Positions 44,111-52,934 of a DNA stretch of 64,000 nucleotides are shown piece after piece (the first letter of the stretch is position 1; every line of letters begins with the position of its first letter). The position numbers were made by a program, and so were the translations under genes. Below the pieces are notes generated by a model. The model saw only the letters and a list, made by a program, of their open reading frames with translations. It made no database searches and was not told the origin of the DNA. The stretch is from Hymenobacter lucidus (lineage in GTDB: Bacteria; Bacteroidota; Bacteroidia; Cytophagales; Hymenobacteraceae): the NCBI RefSeq assembly GCF_020447265.1, contig NZ_JAJADR010000003.1, forward strand, positions 434,001-498,000, in the 5' to 3' direction.

Positions 44111-44995
44111 ATGGACTCTCTTATTGTAATAGCCGGTGCTACCGGCGACTTGGGCGGCCGCATTGTAACCACCTTGCAGCAGCGCGGGGCCACCGTGCGG
44201 GCCCTGGTGCGGCCCGAAACCAACCCCGCCAAAGTTGAGCACTTAACCCAGTTCGGCGTCGAGGTGCAGCGCGTGGCGTTTGCCGACCACGCGGCTCTCA
44301 CCCGCGCCTGCGCCGGGGCCAGCTGCGTGGTGTCGGTGCTGGCGGGCCTGCGCGAGGTCATCGTGGACGCCCAAACGCAGCTACTCAATGCGGCCGTGGC
44401 CGCTGGTGTGCCCCGCTTTATCCCCTCCGACTTTGCCAGCGACTACACCCAGCAGGCTCCGGGCCTGAACCGCAACTTCGACCTGCGCCGCGAGTTCCAA
44501 GCCGGCCTCGACCAGGCGCCTATTGCCGCCACTTCCATCCTCAACGGAGCCTTTGCCGAAGTACTGACCTACAACATTCCGCTGCTCGATTTCCAGCAGC
44601 AGCAGGTGGGCTACTGGGAAGATGCCGACTGGCGGATCGACTTCACCACCATGAACGACACGGCTGCTTTCGCCGCCGCCGCGGCCCTGGACCCGGCCAC
44701 TCCCCGCTTCCTGCGCATTGCTAGCTTCCAGCCCACTCCCCGCGAACTGGTTACAGTGGCCGAACAGGCCGGCCGGGGGCAGTTTGCACTGGTGCGCCTG
44801 GGCTCCCGGGCCGATTTGGCGGTGGCCATCCAGCACCGTCGGACGGCCAACCCCGCTGGCGAGCAGCAGCTCTACGCCGACTGGCAGCAGATGCAATACC
44901 TGCTCAGCATGTTCAGCGTGCAGAATACTCCCCTCGACAACGGCCGCTACCCGGACCTGACTTGGACCAATCCTGTCACCTTTCTAACCGCTTAA
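44111..44995 (+). CDS. NmrA/isoflavone-reductase-like NAD(P)-binding protein
   Basis: 294-aa atypical SDR with 'IVIAGATGDLGGRIVTTL' and 'RALVRPET' forming an NADPH site, and 'VPRFIPSDFASDYT', the Lys-lacking variant of the isoflavone-reductase motif. Probably a reductase or redox-sensing protein for aromatic or quinone compounds. Followed 4 bp later by the alpha/beta hydrolase, with which it is surely co-transcribed. Confidence 0.88.
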   Translation: MDSLIVIAGATGDLGGRIVTTLQQRGATVRALVRPETNPAKVEHLTQFGVEVQRVAFADHAALTRACAGASCVVSVLAGLREVIVDAQTQLLNAAVAAGVPRFIPSDFASDYTQQAPGLNRNFDLRREFQAGLDQAPIAATSILNGAFAEVLTYNIPLLDFQQQQVGYWEDADWRIDFTTMNDTAAFAAAAALDPATPRFLRIASFQPTPRELVTVAEQAGRGQFALVRLGSRADLAVAIQHRRTANPAGEQQLYADWQQMQYLLSMFSVQNTPLDNGRYPDLTWTNPVTFLTA

Positions 44996-44999
44996 CGCC

Positions 45000-45941
45000 G
45001 TGCAAACCACCTCTTCTACTTCCCTCCTGGGTGCCTACTCCGACGAGGAGCTCGTGAAGCACCTGCCGGGCTTTACCAACCACTATGCCACCGTCAACGG
45101 CGTACGCCTGCACTACGTGGAAGGCGGCAGCGGCCCGGCCCTGGTGTGCCTGCCGGGTTGGCCCCAGACCTGGTACTCCTACCACCCCATTGCCGCGGAG
45201 CTGGCCCGGCACCACTGGGTTATCATCGTCGATATCCGGGGCATGGGCAGCTCTGAGAAGCCTGCCGCGGGCTACGACAAGAAGACCATGGCCCGGGATA
45301 TTTACGAACTACTGCGTCACCTGGGAGTGGAAAAAGCGTCGTTTCTGGGGCACGACATTGGCGGCATGGTGGCCAGCAGCTTTGGCTTCAACTACCCGGA
45401 ATCTACGGAGAAGCTGATTCTGGCCGACGGAGCCCACCCCAATGAAGGTATGCGGCAGATGCCCCTGCTACCGGCCCCCGGCGCTTTTACCGATAAGATG
45501 AACGGGCAGCAGCCTTATGTTTGGTGGATGGCCTTCAACCAGGTAAAAGAGCTGCCCGAGCAGCTGCTGGCCGGGCGGTTTCAGTACCTGCTCGACTACC
45601 TCTTCCGCTACGTGATGCTGGACGAGAGCCGGATGGCGGCCTTCGACCGGGCGGTGTACGCGGCCGTTTACAATCAACCCGAAAATATTCGGGCGGCCAA
45701 CGCCTGGTACCAAGCCCTGGAACATGATATTGCCGACGCCAGCACCTACGGCCGCCTCCCAATGCCGGTGCTGGGCATTGGGAGCTGTGTGTCGTACAGC
45801 TACCTGCAAATGAGCCTGCCCTATATGGCCGAGAATGTCGAGGTGGTTGGCATCCTGGACAGTGGCCACTATATGTTCGAGGAAAAACCCGCGCAAGTGC
45901 TGGCGGCCGTGCTGGGCTTCCTGCACCCGTCAGCCAGCTAA
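45000..45941 (+). CDS. Alpha/beta hydrolase, epoxide hydrolase-like
   Basis: 313-aa protein starting with GTG 4 bp after the previous stop. Nucleophile is Asp (D119 in 'GHDIGGMVA'), not Ser, and the base is H290 in 'DSGHYMFEEKP', the pattern of epoxide hydrolases and haloalkane dehalogenases. 'CLPGWPQTWYSYHPI' carries the HGxP-like oxyanion motif in altered form (LPGWPQ). A cap domain with Trp/Tyr-rich segment (~160-220) is present. No signal peptide. Confidence 0.88.
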   Translation: MQTTSSTSLLGAYSDEELVKHLPGFTNHYATVNGVRLHYVEGGSGPALVCLPGWPQTWYSYHPIAAELARHHWVIIVDIRGMGSSEKPAAGYDKKTMARDIYELLRHLGVEKASFLGHDIGGMVASSFGFNYPESTEKLILADGAHPNEGMRQMPLLPAPGAFTDKMNGQQPYVWWMAFNQVKELPEQLLAGRFQYLLDYLFRYVMLDESRMAAFDRAVYAAVYNQPENIRAANAWYQALEHDIADASTYGRLPMPVLGIGSCVSYSYLQMSLPYMAENVEVVGILDSGHYMFEEKPAQVLAAVLGFLHPSAS

Positions 45942-46189
45942 TAGGCGCTGGCCGGGCACAGTGGCCTGCTGCGGCTACTACGCCCGGCCAGCATCTTGTT
46001 TTCGGGCAATATTTCCTGCCAGTCCGTGGCCCTTCTGCCTGATTCCGCAGCGGGTTTTCCCGGTTTGCCTGACAGTACCCGAAGCGCTGAAACTGACTTT
46101 GCGCTTCACCCGCCTGCCTGGCTCCCGTAAATTCCGCTCAACTTCATCGACCACGGAATATTTTAGGGATTTTTGACGTTTTTGCCGCT

Positions 46190-46783
46190 ATGAAACTCTT
46201 CCTGCCGATGGCGTTGCTCGTACTCCTGAGCAACCTGAACTCCTGCAAAACCGACCGTTCCAACAAGGTAATTGACCCCGTATCCCCCGCCGCCGCCAAA
46301 GCCCAACTCGACGTGCTGCGTGACTCCGTGGACAGCCGCTGGAGCAAAATGACGGCCAGCGACGACGCCAAGATCAAAGCCACCGGCCAGGTATTACGGG
46401 CCCTAGAAAGCCAGCCCGGCGCCGATAAGGCCCAGCTTAAAGCCCTGGCCCGCGCCAACGACCAGCTCAAAGCCCGCCGCTACGACCAGCAAAGCATGAG
46501 CGTTTCGGCACAGATTGACGCCTACGATACGGCCCAGGATTCGGTACTGCGGGCGGTATATAATCTGGCCCAGCCCGCCGCCGGCCAACCCGATGCCACC
46601 GTGCAGCAGCTCACCAACGACATCCAAACTGCCGACGGCCAGGTGGTAGGCTACCGCGTGAACTACGACCGGGCCGCTAAGCAGTTCAACAATTACATCC
46701 AGCTCCACCAGGACGCGCTACACAAGCTCGGCGGCAAATACACCCAACTCCAGCCTTTGCCACTATTTGAGCTAAAGGAGTAA
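46190..46783 (+). CDS. Putative lipoprotein, helical
   Basis: 197-aa protein with signal segment 'FLPMALLVLLSNLNSC' (lipidated C19) and an Ala/Gln/Asp-rich region likely forming long helices, with 'DSVDSRWSKMTASDDAKIKA' and 'VDGQVVGYRVNYDRA'-like segments. It resembles LemA-like or helical-bundle lipoproteins in composition only. No function assigned. Confidence 0.8.
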   Translation: MKLFLPMALLVLLSNLNSCKTDRSNKVIDPVSPAAAKAQLDVLRDSVDSRWSKMTASDDAKIKATGQVLRALESQPGADKAQLKALARANDQLKARRYDQQSMSVSAQIDAYDTAQDSVLRAVYNLAQPAAGQPDATVQQLTNDIQTADGQVVGYRVNYDRAAKQFNNYIQLHQDALHKLGGKYTQLQPLPLFELKE

Positions 46784-46798
46784 TTACGGGCGTTTTTT

Positions 46799-46966
46799 CG
46801 GCTGTCATCCTGAGCGAAGCAAAGGAGCTTCCTCAAATGCCCCACTATAGCTTGTGTCAACGCAAAAAAGCCCTTTACCGCACCAACAGTAAAGGGCTTT
46901 TTCATGTTAAATTGAGTGTATCACTCGGGCGAGGAATGTCCTTCGCTTCGCTCAGGATGACAGCCG
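46799..46966. repeat. 22-bp perfect inverted repeat enclosing a terminator
   Basis: CGGCTGTCATCCTGAGCGAAGC (arm 1 at 46799-46820; quoted sequence continues two bases past the first 20) recurs inverted at 46945-46966. Each arm contains the CATCCTGAGCGAAG core. Between the arms is a terminator hairpin. Confidence 0.85.
46865..46902. terminator. Bidirectional terminator between lipoprotein gene and M3 peptidase gene
   Basis: AAAAAGCCCTTTAC pairs perfectly with GTAAAGGGCTTTTT around a 10-nt loop, with A and T runs on both sides. It serves the convergent genes on either side. Confidence 0.9.
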
Positions 46967-46972
46967 AAGTGC

Positions 46973-48718
46973 CTACAGCTTTGCCATTTCCTCCCGCACG
47001 AAATCGGCCAGGGTGCGTAGGTACTCGGTGCTGAAGTCGAAGCGGATGCCGGCGGCGGCGTAGATTTCACCGATGGGCGCGGTGTAGCCCAGGGCCAAAG
47101 CGCGCTTATAGGCTTCGAGGCCCTGCTGCGGGTTCTGGCGGAAGTTGCGCCACACGGCAATGGCGCCGAGCTGGGCCATGGCGTACTCGATGTAGTAGAA
47201 GGGCACTTCGTAGAGGTGCAGCTGCTTCTGCCACAGGTAAGGCTTGTAGTCTTCCAGGCCCTTCCAGCTCACGGTGCGCTGGTTAAACTCGTCAAACGTT
47301 TTCGTCCACTGGGCGTGACGCTCAGCTTCGCTGTGCTCAGGGTTTTCGTAGATCCAATGCTGAAATTTGTCGATGGTAGCCACCCAGGGAAAGGTTTCAA
47401 GCACGCTTTCGAGGTGGGTTTTCTTGGCCCGGCGCAGCTCGTCGGCATCGGGGAAGAACAGGTCCCACTGGTCCATCGAAATCAGCTCCATGCTCATCGA
47501 AGCCAGCTCGGCCACCTCGGACGGCGGGTGCTTGTCGGCCGACAGCGGCAAGGAGCGCGTCAGGAAAGAATGCACCGCGTGGCCGCCCTCGTGCAGCATC
47601 GTAATCACGTCGCGCAACGAGGAAGTGGCGTTCATGAAGATAAACGGCACGCCGGTTTCATCCAGTGGGTAGTTGTAGCCGCCCGGCGCCTTACCCTTCC
47701 GCGACTCCAGGTCGAGGTGGCCCATCTGGCGCATCGTTTTCAGGCAGTCGCCCAGGTAGGGGTCGAGGCGCTGAAACACGGTAATGGTCTTTTCCAGCAG
47801 CTCCTCGCCGGTTTCGAAGGGCCGCAGCGGGGCTTTGCCAGTCACGTCCACGTCGAGGTCCCAGGGGCGCAGCTCGGCCAGCTCTAGGTCCTGGCGGCGC
47901 TCCAGGTCGATGTCGTCAATCAGGGGCACCACGGTTTCCCGGATGGCGCGGTGGAAGGCGAAGCAGTCTTCGGCGGTGTAGTCGAAGCGGCCCAGCGCGG
48001 CAAACATATAGTCGCGGAAGTTGGGAAAATCCGCGTTGCGGGCCATTTGGTGGCGTAGCGTTACCAGGTCGGTAAAGAGCTGGTCGAGGGGCTGGGAATC
48101 CTGGAGGCGACGCTGCTGCACGGCGCGGTAGGCCTGCTCCCGCACGGCGCGGTCGGGGCTTTTGAGTCGGTCGGAAGCGCGGGGCAGGGTCATTTCCTCG
48201 CCGTCGAGGGTCACCGTCATGGCGCCCACGGTGGCGGCGTACTGCTGCTGCTTGGTGCTGATTTCGGTCTTGAGCGGAATGTTCTCGGGCCGGTAGATTT
48301 CCAGCGCCTGCCGCACCGAGCGCACGAAGATGCGGTAGCGCTGTGGGTCGAGGCCGCCCAGAAACTCCGACTCCATCATCTTCTCGTTGAGGGCGTGGTC
48401 GTAGGGCGCCACGTTGGGCTCAATCTCGCTCACGAAGTATTGAAACGAGTCGGCCCGCTCCTGGTCCTGCGTGTCGCAGGTCATGCGAATGTAGCGCCAA
48501 GCTAGATCTTCGCTCAACACGCTTTCCAGCTCCGAACGGTCGAGCAACCAGCGCTCCAGCTCCTGGGCCGAGCCGATTTGCCGGTCGCGCAGCTCGATGA
48601 AATAGGGTTCCAGTGATTCCCAGTCGGTTACGGAAAACGACTCGGGCAGATACTGACGCGGCGGGCGCTGCGTATCGGTGGCCGAAGCCAAGGCAGTTTC
48701 GGGGGCGGTATTCATCAT
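46973..48718 (-). CDS. M3-family oligoendopeptidase (PepF type)
   Basis: 581-aa zinc metallopeptidase, the normal length for PepF-type oligoendopeptidases. The zinc motif is in 'MLHEGGHAVHSFL' (HExxH), with the distal Glu in 'EVAELASMSMEL'. 'PPRQYLPESFSVTDWESLEP' opens the family's N-terminal helical domain. No signal peptide, so a cytoplasmic enzyme that degrades short peptides. The start may be either of two adjacent Met codons (48718 or 48715); a TTG-N18-TATCTTG element lies just upstream. Confidence 0.93.
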   Translation of the reverse strand: MMNTAPETALASATDTQRPPRQYLPESFSVTDWESLEPYFIELRDRQIGSAQELERWLLDRSELESVLSEDLAWRYIRMTCDTQDQERADSFQYFVSEIEPNVAPYDHALNEKMMESEFLGGLDPQRYRIFVRSVRQALEIYRPENIPLKTEISTKQQQYAATVGAMTVTLDGEEMTLPRASDRLKSPDRAVREQAYRAVQQRRLQDSQPLDQLFTDLVTLRHQMARNADFPNFRDYMFAALGRFDYTAEDCFAFHRAIRETVVPLIDDIDLERRQDLELAELRPWDLDVDVTGKAPLRPFETGEELLEKTITVFQRLDPYLGDCLKTMRQMGHLDLESRKGKAPGGYNYPLDETGVPFIFMNATSSLRDVITMLHEGGHAVHSFLTRSLPLSADKHPPSEVAELASMSMELISMDQWDLFFPDADELRRAKKTHLESVLETFPWVATIDKFQHWIYENPEHSEAERHAQWTKTFDEFNQRTVSWKGLEDYKPYLWQKQLHLYEVPFYYIEYAMAQLGAIAVWRNFRQNPQQGLEAYKRALALGYTAPIGEIYAAAGIRFDFSTEYLRTLADFVREEMAKL

Positions 48719-49130
48719 GAATAGCAAGATACGACGTCGAAAGACGAAACAAGGTAAGCTAAACTACAGACAGCAGCGGCCAGCGGCAAGAGGAGAAAAA
48801 TCAACGCCAGAAATCTTTGCCGGTGCGCAACCTTGTTTCTACGCGTCACCCGGGAAAGTCGTTGACTTATATCAGCCAGAAAATGTTGCGAATTACAACC
48901 GGGCCGGGTCGGGAAAGTTGGGTGGCCGGGAGATAAATAGTCAGGAAACACGGGTAGGTCATGTCGATCAGTGGGAGACATCTCGCGTGCAATAGTAGAA
49001 TGAGTTACCATTGCACGCGAGATGTCTCCCGCTGGTCGACATGACGTTCTTTTTCCAACAACTGCCAACAACATCAGCACGCGAGATTCCCCGGCTTCGC
49101 TCGGAATGACGTTCTGTTATCGTTCTGCGC
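48719..49130. other. Intergenic region with palindromic repeat
   Basis: 412 bp between two minus-strand genes. It holds the promoter area of the peptidase gene, the long inverted repeat at 48958-49045 and a related half-element near 49078-49115 (CACGCGAGATTCCCCGGCTT). No coding sequence is supported. Confidence 0.6.
48958..49045. repeat. Long palindromic (REP-like) element, 35-bp arms
   Basis: Arm 48958-48992 and arm 49011-49045 are inverted copies with only three mismatches, separated by 18 nt. The loop-proximal part reads GCACGCGAGATGTCTCCC, related to the element at 51115-51214. In RNA it would form a very long hairpin. Confidence 0.9.
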
Positions 49131-50237
49131 TTAGTCGATTTCGATGACGACGCCGCTGGTAACGGGGTGGCCTACGCAGATCAGCACGTAGCCCTGCTTC
49201 ATTTCCGAGTCGGAAAGGCCTTCGCGCTCATCGAGGTGTACTTTGCCCGAGAGGCACTTGCCGCGGCAGGCAGTGCAGAGGCCGGCCTGGCAGCTGTAGG
49301 GCAGGTCGATATCCTGGTCGAGGGCAGCTTCCAGGATAGTCTGGCTAGGCTTTACCTCGATTTCATATTCGGCCCCTTCATAGTGAATGGTCACGGTGTG
49401 GGCCGTGATTTTATCATCGGTTGCGTCCGATACGTCGCCGTGGCCGTTGGGCTGGCCGGCGGCAGCTTCGATGGTTTCGGCGGCGGCCACGAAACTCTCG
49501 CGCTGAATGCGGGCGGCGGGCACGCCCAGCAGCTCGATGGCGGCGCGGGCCTCGCTCATCATGCCCTCGGGGCCGCAGAGGTAATATTCAGCCTGCTGGG
49601 CCGGAAACTGGTGGCGCTGCTCCAGAATACGCAGCAGCATGGTGCGGTTCAGCCGACCAGTGTGGCGGTGGCCCGACGTAGGATTGGTGGGCTGGCTGAA
49701 CACGTGCTCGACCTGCACCCGGCCGCCCGACTGCGCCTCCAGCTGCTGGAGTTGCTGGCGGAAGATGACCGATTCCTCGTTGCGGTTGCCGTACACGAGC
49801 AGTACGTGGCTCTGGGGCTCGTCGCGCACCACGGCTTTGAGAATCGACATGAGCGGGGTGATACCGCTGCCGGCGCCCACCAGCACGATGGAGCGGGCGG
49901 CTTTGGGGCTGGTTTTCAGGGTGAAGTTGCCCAGCGGGGCCATTACTTCCAGCTGTTGGCCCACGCGCACGGTATCGAGCAGGTAGTTGCTGACCAGGCC
50001 GCCGCTCACACGCTTCACCGTTACGGACAGACGGGGTGCTTCGGAAGGCGTGCTGCTGAGCGAATAGGCGCGGCGCTCCTTTTTGCCGCCGGGGCCGCAG
50101 GGCAGAATCAGGGTCAGGAACTGGCCCGGCTCACAAGCCACGGGCTGGCGGTCGGGCCGTTCGAGGTGAATGGTAGCGGCATCGGACGTTTCGTGGGTGA
50201 TTTCCACGACGTTAAGCATCAGGTACGGGCTGCTCAT
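49131..50237 (-). CDS. Ferredoxin-NADP reductase-type flavoprotein with C-terminal 2Fe-2S domain
   Basis: 368-aa three-domain reductase. The FAD-binding barrel has 'RRAYSLSSTP', the NAD(P)-binding domain 'IVLVGAGSGITPLMSILK' and 'YYLCGPEGMM', and the C-terminal plant-type ferredoxin 'YSCQAGLCTACRGKC' with a further Cys in 'LICVGHP'. The order matches PaaE/Hmp-like reductases that feed electrons to oxygenases. No oxygenase or paa gene is adjacent. The ATG at 50237 is chosen because the barrel begins there. Confidence 0.92.
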   Translation of the reverse strand: MSSPYLMLNVVEITHETSDAATIHLERPDRQPVACEPGQFLTLILPCGPGGKKERRAYSLSSTPSEAPRLSVTVKRVSGGLVSNYLLDTVRVGQQLEVMAPLGNFTLKTSPKAARSIVLVGAGSGITPLMSILKAVVRDEPQSHVLLVYGNRNEESVIFRQQLQQLEAQSGGRVQVEHVFSQPTNPTSGHRHTGRLNRTMLLRILEQRHQFPAQQAEYYLCGPEGMMSEARAAIELLGVPAARIQRESFVAAAETIEAAAGQPNGHGDVSDATDDKITAHTVTIHYEGAEYEIEVKPSQTILEAALDQDIDLPYSCQAGLCTACRGKCLSGKVHLDEREGLSDSEMKQGYVLICVGHPVTSGVVIEID

Positions 50238-50400
50238 CGGGGGAGAAACTTCGGAGATTGGAAAGGAGAATTCTAAGAAAACCGGGGCGTTTCCGCTACG
50301 GGCGTGCAAAGTACGGTAAATGGGGCGGCTTGGTCGGCATACCGGAAGGCTTTAGCTTGCGGGCCGGCTTATCTCCCATTCCGAAACAACAACTTTGCCT

Positions 50401-51102
50401 ATGTCTGGTTCTCCCCTCGCCGCCCTGCTCGAACGTCATCAGCACGAGTTCGGGCCCGTTTTGCCCGTCGATTTGAACGCGCCCGAAGTGGCCCGCCTCG
50501 ATTTCACCGCCGCCAACCCCATTCTGGCCGAGGCCGACCTGCGCGACACAGCCGCTTTCGAAGCCCTGGTGGGCCAGCTGCTGGAAGCCCAGAACGCGCT
50601 GATTGGTGTGGGCGGCTACCTCGAAAACCGCGTTATCTACCGTCGCAGCCCCGGCCACTTCGGCGACCCTACCCTGCAGGCCCGCTCCTTGCACCTGGGC
50701 GTGGATGTGTGGCTGCGGGCCGGCACGCCGGTACTCGCGCCCCTGGAGGCCGTGGTGCACAGCGTAGCCGACAACGACAACTTCGGCGACTACGGCCCCA
50801 CCGTTATTCTGCAGCATCAGCTCGAAGACACCACATTTTACACGCTCTACGGCCACCTGGGCCGGGCCGAAGTGGCGCTGCTGCGCCCCGGCATGACGCT
50901 GGAAAAGGGCGAGAAATTCGCCGAAGTAGGCCCCCACCCCGAAAACGGCGACTGGCCGCCCCACCTCCACTTCCAGGTTATTGCCAATATGCTGGGCCGC
51001 GAAGGCGACTTCCCCGGCGTGGCCGTGCCCGAGCAGCAAGCAGAGTGGGCCGCCCTTTGCCCCAACCCAAACCTGATTCTGCAAAGCCAGGTATTGCAGT
51101 AA
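50401..51102 (+). CDS. M23-family (LytM-like) peptidase domain protein without signal peptide
   Basis: 233-aa protein. The LytM-type zinc motif is seen as 'LHLGVDVWLRAGTPV' (HxxxD) and 'PPHLHFQVI' (HxH), with 'YGHLG' between. The core is intact, so activity is plausible. It lacks a signal peptide or membrane anchor, unusual for a peptidoglycan hydrolase. Convergent with the Gfo/Idh gene, separated by a palindromic element. Confidence 0.85.
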   Translation: MSGSPLAALLERHQHEFGPVLPVDLNAPEVARLDFTAANPILAEADLRDTAAFEALVGQLLEAQNALIGVGGYLENRVIYRRSPGHFGDPTLQARSLHLGVDVWLRAGTPVLAPLEAVVHSVADNDNFGDYGPTVILQHQLEDTTFYTLYGHLGRAEVALLRPGMTLEKGEKFAEVGPHPENGDWPPHLHFQVIANMLGREGDFPGVAVPEQQAEWAALCPNPNLILQSQVLQ

Positions 51103-51114
51103 CGCGCGTCTTAT

Positions 51115-51214
51115 AAGCCCGTCCTGCTGAGCCCCGCGAAGCATCACTCCCGCAGTAGTAATCAGACTTACGATTGCATGCGAGATGCTTCGCGGGGCTC
51201 AGCAGGACGGGCTT
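51115..51214. repeat. Long palindromic (REP-like) element, 31-bp perfect arms
   Basis: Arm 51115-51145 and arm 51184-51214 are perfect inverted copies around a 38-nt loop containing GATTGCATGCGAGATG. Lies between two convergent genes, where it can act as a terminator on both strands (outer AAGCCC/GGGCTT). Confidence 0.93.
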
Positions 51215-51233
51215 TATTTATTTGTACCAACTC

Positions 51234-52565
51234 CTATACCCGTTGGGCCTGGGGTTTAAGCGAAGTCAAATCAGCAATTTTGACGGGCTGGCCGCTGTCG
51301 ATGCTTTTGCGGGCGGCAATGCCGATGAGCACGGCCAGGGCCCCGTCGCGGCTGCGGGCGGCCTGGCGGAATGGGTCTTGGCCATCCGGCGCAAATATCT
51401 GCTTGCGCAACCGCACGTCACCGCCGCCGTGGCCCTCTTCGGTGTTCGGAATCCGGAGCAGCTCGCGCTTGCCAAAGTTGGTAGTTACCTGAATTTCATC
51501 GAACGGCTCCATTTCCCAGGTCTGCTTTTCCTTGATCCAGGCGTCAATTTTGCCTTTTGTACCATTAAAGGAAATGCGGTAGCCCTCGTAGGGCGAGTAG
51601 GTGGTGAGCGAATAGCTGACCTGCACGTTGTTGACGTACTTGATCTGCACGGCCATCTTGTCGAAGATATCCACGTCCTCGCGCCACACGCAGCCGTCCC
51701 GGTGGTAGCCGTCGTACTTCTCGTTGTCGACGTAAATCTTGGTTAGGCGCTCATCCTTGGTAATATCCCAGTAGAACTGGCACTTATCCTTGTGCGGGCA
51801 GGGCCGACAGTGGGTGTGGCGGAAGGCGTTGTTTTTGCCGTAGAAGTTGAGCTGCCCGTTGCCGTACACCGACTCCGGGTCGGAATCGAGCCACCAGTTA
51901 AGCAAATCGAAGTGGTGAGAAGCCTTATGCACGAGCAGCGAACCGCTGTTTTCGCGGCGGCGGTGCCAGCGCCGGAAGTAGTCGGCGCCGTGATGCACGT
52001 CGAGGTACCAGTGGAAGTCGGCCGAGGTAACGTCGCCAATGACGCCAGAGCGCAACAATTCGTAGATTTTCTGGCGGTGGGGCGAGTAGCGGTAGTTAAA
52101 GGTCACCATCACCTTCTTGCCCGTCCGCCGCTCAGCCTGCAGAATGGCCTCGCACTTCTGCTCATCGGTGGTCATGGGCTTTTCCGTCACGATATCAGCC
52201 CCGTATTCCATGCCTTTGATGATAAACGTATCGTGGGTGGCGTCCACGGTGGTCACAATCAGCAGCTCGGGCTTGGTCTGCTTCATCATCTGGTCGAAGT
52301 CGGTGAAGGTGGGGCACTTCACGCCCAGCATCTTCTTGCCCGTCGCCACCCGGCCCGGATTGATGTCGCAGAGGCCCACAAACTCGATCTGGTCGCCAAA
52401 TTCCTTGAGCACGGAAGTGCCCCACATGCCCAGGCCACGGTGCCCAGTGCCTACCATAGCCACTCGTTTGCGGGAGCCGGCCAGGGCGGCGGCCAGGGCG
52501 TTATCGGTGAGCAAAGTGCCGGCCAGCGCCGTGCCGGTCGTTTGGAGAAAGGTTCTGCGAAGCAT
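51234..52565 (-). CDS. Gfo/Idh/MocA-family oxidoreductase with Tat-like signal
   Basis: 443-aa NAD(P)-dependent oxidoreductase. The N-terminus 'MLRRTFLQTTGTALAGTLL' is a twin-arginine-type signal, followed by 'VAMVGTGHRGLG' (Rossmann loop), 'EKPMTTDEQKCEAI' and the C-terminal substrate domain with 'DVHHGADYFRRWHRRRENSG'. Exported Gfo/Idh proteins of this type in Bacteroidota often act on glycans or modified sugars. A Cys-rich stretch 'HCRPCPHKDKC' may bind metal. The frame is open upstream, but the start at 52565 fits the signal. Confidence 0.9.
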   Translation of the reverse strand: MLRRTFLQTTGTALAGTLLTDNALAAALAGSRKRVAMVGTGHRGLGMWGTSVLKEFGDQIEFVGLCDINPGRVATGKKMLGVKCPTFTDFDQMMKQTKPELLIVTTVDATHDTFIIKGMEYGADIVTEKPMTTDEQKCEAILQAERRTGKKVMVTFNYRYSPHRQKIYELLRSGVIGDVTSADFHWYLDVHHGADYFRRWHRRRENSGSLLVHKASHHFDLLNWWLDSDPESVYGNGQLNFYGKNNAFRHTHCRPCPHKDKCQFYWDITKDERLTKIYVDNEKYDGYHRDGCVWREDVDIFDKMAVQIKYVNNVQVSYSLTTYSPYEGYRISFNGTKGKIDAWIKEKQTWEMEPFDEIQVTTNFGKRELLRIPNTEEGHGGGDVRLRKQIFAPDGQDPFRQAARSRDGALAVLIGIAARKSIDSGQPVKIADLTSLKPQAQRV

Positions 52566-52934
52566 GGGAATTGGCGTTAGAAAGGGCGAGAAATAGCGGC
52601 ATAGCGAACTGGTCAGGCCCAATAGCCGCCGTCGGCGGGCAGGCAGCAGGCAGTCCAATCAGCTTATTAAGCTGCCGGTATTTCTCCTTATTGTAAAGCA
52701 ACCCGGCTTTTATATCTATGCAATCGTTCCCGGCAACGTTGCCACGCTACGCGTTAGCACAAGCAGGAATTCAGTTGCCGGCTGTCGTGGCAATTAGCGT
52801 GGGAATTCCTGGCATAAAGGCCTGTTTTTAGCACCGGCAGCAGCAGTTCCGTACTTTCGGCCGACTTACGCATTCCCGTAAAACCAGTGCATATCGGCTG
52901 GATCATACTATAACCCAATCAGAAAACCCAGCTT
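52566..52934. other. Intergenic region between divergent genes, nothing recognised
   Basis: 369 bp between the Gfo/Idh gene (minus) and the DUF92 gene (plus). It must contain both promoters, but I find no exact TAnnTTTG on either strand. No repeat or RNA structure is evident. Confidence 0.4.
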
